DNA from: Silene latifolia
Taxonomy: Eukaryota > Streptophyta > Magnoliopsida > Caryophyllales > Caryophyllaceae
Reading direction: 5' to 3'
NCBI RefSeq assembly: GCF_048544455.1
Contig: NC_133526.1
Location: 8,014,001-8,078,000 of the forward strand
DNA: 64,000 nt
The notes below the pieces were generated by a model. That model saw only the letters and a program-made list of their open reading frames with translations. It had not been told where the DNA came from and did no database searches. Below, one piece after another: positions 61,864-64,000 of this stretch (position 1 is its first letter; every line of letters begins with the position of its first letter). Made by a program: the position numbers and the translations under genes.

Positions 61864-62691
61864 TGTTAGTCGTAAACTGCAGTAACAATGAGAAAGATTA
61901 GAGATAACCGATTTGTAGTGACGTGGTATGGAAGTCACTGCCTTGAAAACTATATTCCGGTACGACCGTGGTGGCGATCGGCTAGTGCCTGTAGTTCCCA
62001 AGGATAACACTACGCCTCCAACTCGGTTTCGCCCACTCGGGCTCGTGAGACTTGGAACAACGAAAGTTTTACTTCACCCGAAAATTCGTAGCGAGAAAGA
62101 TAAGAGAAGAAGAGATTAGAGAGAAGGGAGAGTGTTTGTTGTGTTGTTGAATGTTTGAAGAGTGATCTATTTATAGCAAAATAGATCAACAAGCATTAGT
62201 GGAAGGGAGTCTGCACTTGATGGTAAGCTCCACTGAAGGGCGAAGTGGAGGGAATAAAGGAGCATTTAGAGCAGCACTAGCATCCCACCAGCAGTCAGTG
62301 GTAGGGATTAAAGGAGCGCAGCACTATAGCATCCCATCAGACAGTCTTCCACCAACAGCACTTTGGACACTCCAGTCCAAAACAAAAACAAACGGTTCGG
62401 TTCTAGCCCAAAAAGATAGGCAAAGCCCGCCGCAGGCGATTGCCAAATCCCGAATCCCGAATCCCAAATCCCGAATCCGGATCCGGGCCGGGGCCGGGCT
62501 CGAACGCGACGACGCGCGCGATCGTGTCGAGGAATTAAGACCTCGCAAAGCTTCCACAAAAGCCTCCCATGACCCACTAGTGATATGGTAAGGAGTGTGG
62601 TCATATATAAACACAACACAAACACTATTCCTCACCAATGTGGGACAAAATGGAAAAAAGACTATGCAAATAGTAGCCCCTATTTCCAACA
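61864..62691 (-). repeat. 5' LTR of the Copia element
   Basis: It is the same sequence as 56523-57356 apart from scattered small differences, and it is followed by the duplication GTGAT. On the minus strand the bases after it (ATTTGAAAACTATATT) do not match the usual Met-tRNA primer site, so the primer tRNA is unclear. Confidence 0.87.
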
Positions 62692-62696
62692 GTGAT

Positions 62697-64000
62697 CATT
62701 TCCACAAAGTTTTTTTTTGAGTAAATTTCCAGGAACTTATAATCATAACGTTATTGTTATTTTTGAAGTTTCAACTACCAACCAAACATCCAGCTAGTCT
62801 TAACAATTTCTAGTGGCTGTGTCATTAAGTCTTCCATGCAAAAAGTTGGAACAATCTTGTTTCTAATCACTTATTCTACTTGCACAGATCCTTCACTTTA
62901 ATTGATTGCATTTTATTATTAATAAGGTACTATTGTGCAAAAACGTGAATATCTCGTGTTGAATCTTGGCTACACCGGTCATGTTTATCTTATCTTGGAG
63001 TAATGTTTTAATTAAAGATAAACAAATGATCGGATGACTATCTGTGGTGACGAAAGTAGTAATGTGCTAATTCGACATGCCAAACGCATTGAGGTAATTA
63101 TTCAACATTTGGGTTAAACAAGATTACAATTCGATGAATTTCAAGAAACACTCTTAATTTGAAATTTTTCTTAGTCAATACTAATTACTAGTAACAGTAC
63201 TTTTTCTTTGGTTAGATTCCTGTGCAAGATGGGTAGGTAGAGCATGACTAATGACTTGATATTCATTACACAAATTATATGGAAATCGCTACGGTTCTTT
63301 TTTTTTCGACTAAATTTCATTTTTTATAAGCTCACTTCAAATTAGGTCCCATAAGTTCAATTAAGAATAAGTTTAGTTAAATTAGGTTACGACAGATTCA
63401 TTAAATTTAATTCAGCGTAGTTCATAACACTTAAGTCCATAAAAAAAGCGAAATCGGGCATGACACCGACTAAAATGAAACGATATTTGAATTATTATTA
63501 GTAACATGTTGTATTATTAACACAACATGTCCATTTTTTTTGTGGTTAGAATTGAGTGCATGCATGGAAACAGTGTAGAGTCTGAGTGATCATGCAATTG
63601 TAATAATTTCAACTCATCAAACAACTTGTGAAGACGTTAGTTTTATGATGAAACTGCTGAAAAACAAACAATACATCATATTGAATGAGTAAAGACTGTT
63701 ATTTCCTTTATAGGTACTACTCTTTATTGCTAAATGCATGTGAAATGGCACATGCATTAACATTATTAGCTCATCAAATTAATCCAATTTGTTAGTTGTT
63801 TGGAAAAACATGATCTATCTTCTTCTCAAAATCCAAATTATATGAATAAAAACCAAGAAAAATCACAAATTCCACACTAAGACACAAGACAAAAAGTAAT
63901 CATTTTACTATAAATAATGATCACTTTCCGAATTTCTGTTATTAATTACAAAATAATCACTTTTTAAACCGGATTCGTTTATATCGACGACGTTTTAGTA
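62697..64000. other. Right edge, no gene recognised
   Basis: AT-rich intergenic sequence without a recognisable gene. Degenerate TTTAGTTAAATTAGG and TTTAATTCAGCGTAG words at about 63370-63420 resemble the low-complexity repeats seen near 33350-33500 and 38520-38600. Confidence 0.4.

Larger units (their letters stand above)
56523..62691 (-). mobile_element. Ty1/Copia retroelement, minus orientation
   Basis: The LTRs are 56523-57356 and 61864-62691, and the 5-bp duplication GTGAT flanks the element at 56518-56522 and 62692-62696. On the minus strand the order is gag with zinc knuckle, protease, integrase, reverse transcriptase and RNase H. Integrase before reverse transcriptase identifies Copia. 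It has both ends but its coding region is broken in several places. The LTRs are very similar by eye, so the insertion looks fairly recent. The lineage may be Tork/TAR (low confidence). It lies about 1.5 kb upstream of the GPAT1 start. Confidence 0.88.

Noticed and set aside
1-64000. tRNA or rRNA genes
   Set aside because: I looked for cloverleaf-like A and B box pairs and rRNA cores by eye and saw none. A tRNA search program would be needed to exclude them.

Overview
This window is nuclear DNA from a flowering plant, almost certainly a eudicot. The genes have introns with GT/AG borders, three products carry chloroplast transit peptides, and most of the remaining sequence is plant-type transposable elements. 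The mature chloroplast Cu/Zn superoxide dismutase resembles spinach and the repeat style recalls Caryophyllales. That placement is inference from memory, not a search result.

Six host genes can be read with exon detail. From left to right they are: a 5' part of an SMG8-type nonsense-mediated decay factor (minus, 1-3883, running off the left edge); chloroplast Cu/Zn superoxide dismutase CSD2 (plus, 24982-29393, eight exons, with a miR398 site); a two-finger C2H2 zinc finger repressor of the ZAT type (plus, 31544-32338, no intron); plastid ribosomal protein L9 (minus, 35148-37816, six exons); pheophorbide a oxygenase PAO (plus, 43192-49258, seven exons); and a GPAT1-type glycerol-3-phosphate acyltransferase (minus, 52045-55028, two exons). 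Nothing suggests that they act together as a cluster. Three of them (CSD2, RPL9, PAO) serve the chloroplast.

Between the genes lie nested mobile elements. The largest (6414-23594) is a long-LTR, largely non-coding Ty3/Gypsy-type element flanked by the 5-bp duplication CAAAC. Its right LTR is split by a second Ty3/Gypsy element of Tat type (13969-22949, duplication GATAT). The inner element has a gag/protease remnant, an array of about ten 160-166 bp tandem repeats and an antisense coding remnant, but no recognisable reverse transcriptase or integrase. A Ty1/Copia element (56523-62691, minus, duplication GTGAT) sits upstream of the GPAT gene. A 3.5-kb non-autonomous Helitron (39069-42530) carries a PIF/Harbinger insertion with a Myb/SANT-like exon. 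Smaller pieces include Stowaway, Mutator-like and hAT MITEs and SINE/RTE tails.

The observations most worth following are: an inverted-repeat element beside the SMG8 start that carries five 27-bp hairpins built on the same core; the antisense gene plus tandem array of the Tat-type element; and three serial hairpin/G-rich/TGTAA modules at the right end of the long-LTR element's internal region. I found no sign of an unknown gene system. The novelty here lies in repeat architecture.
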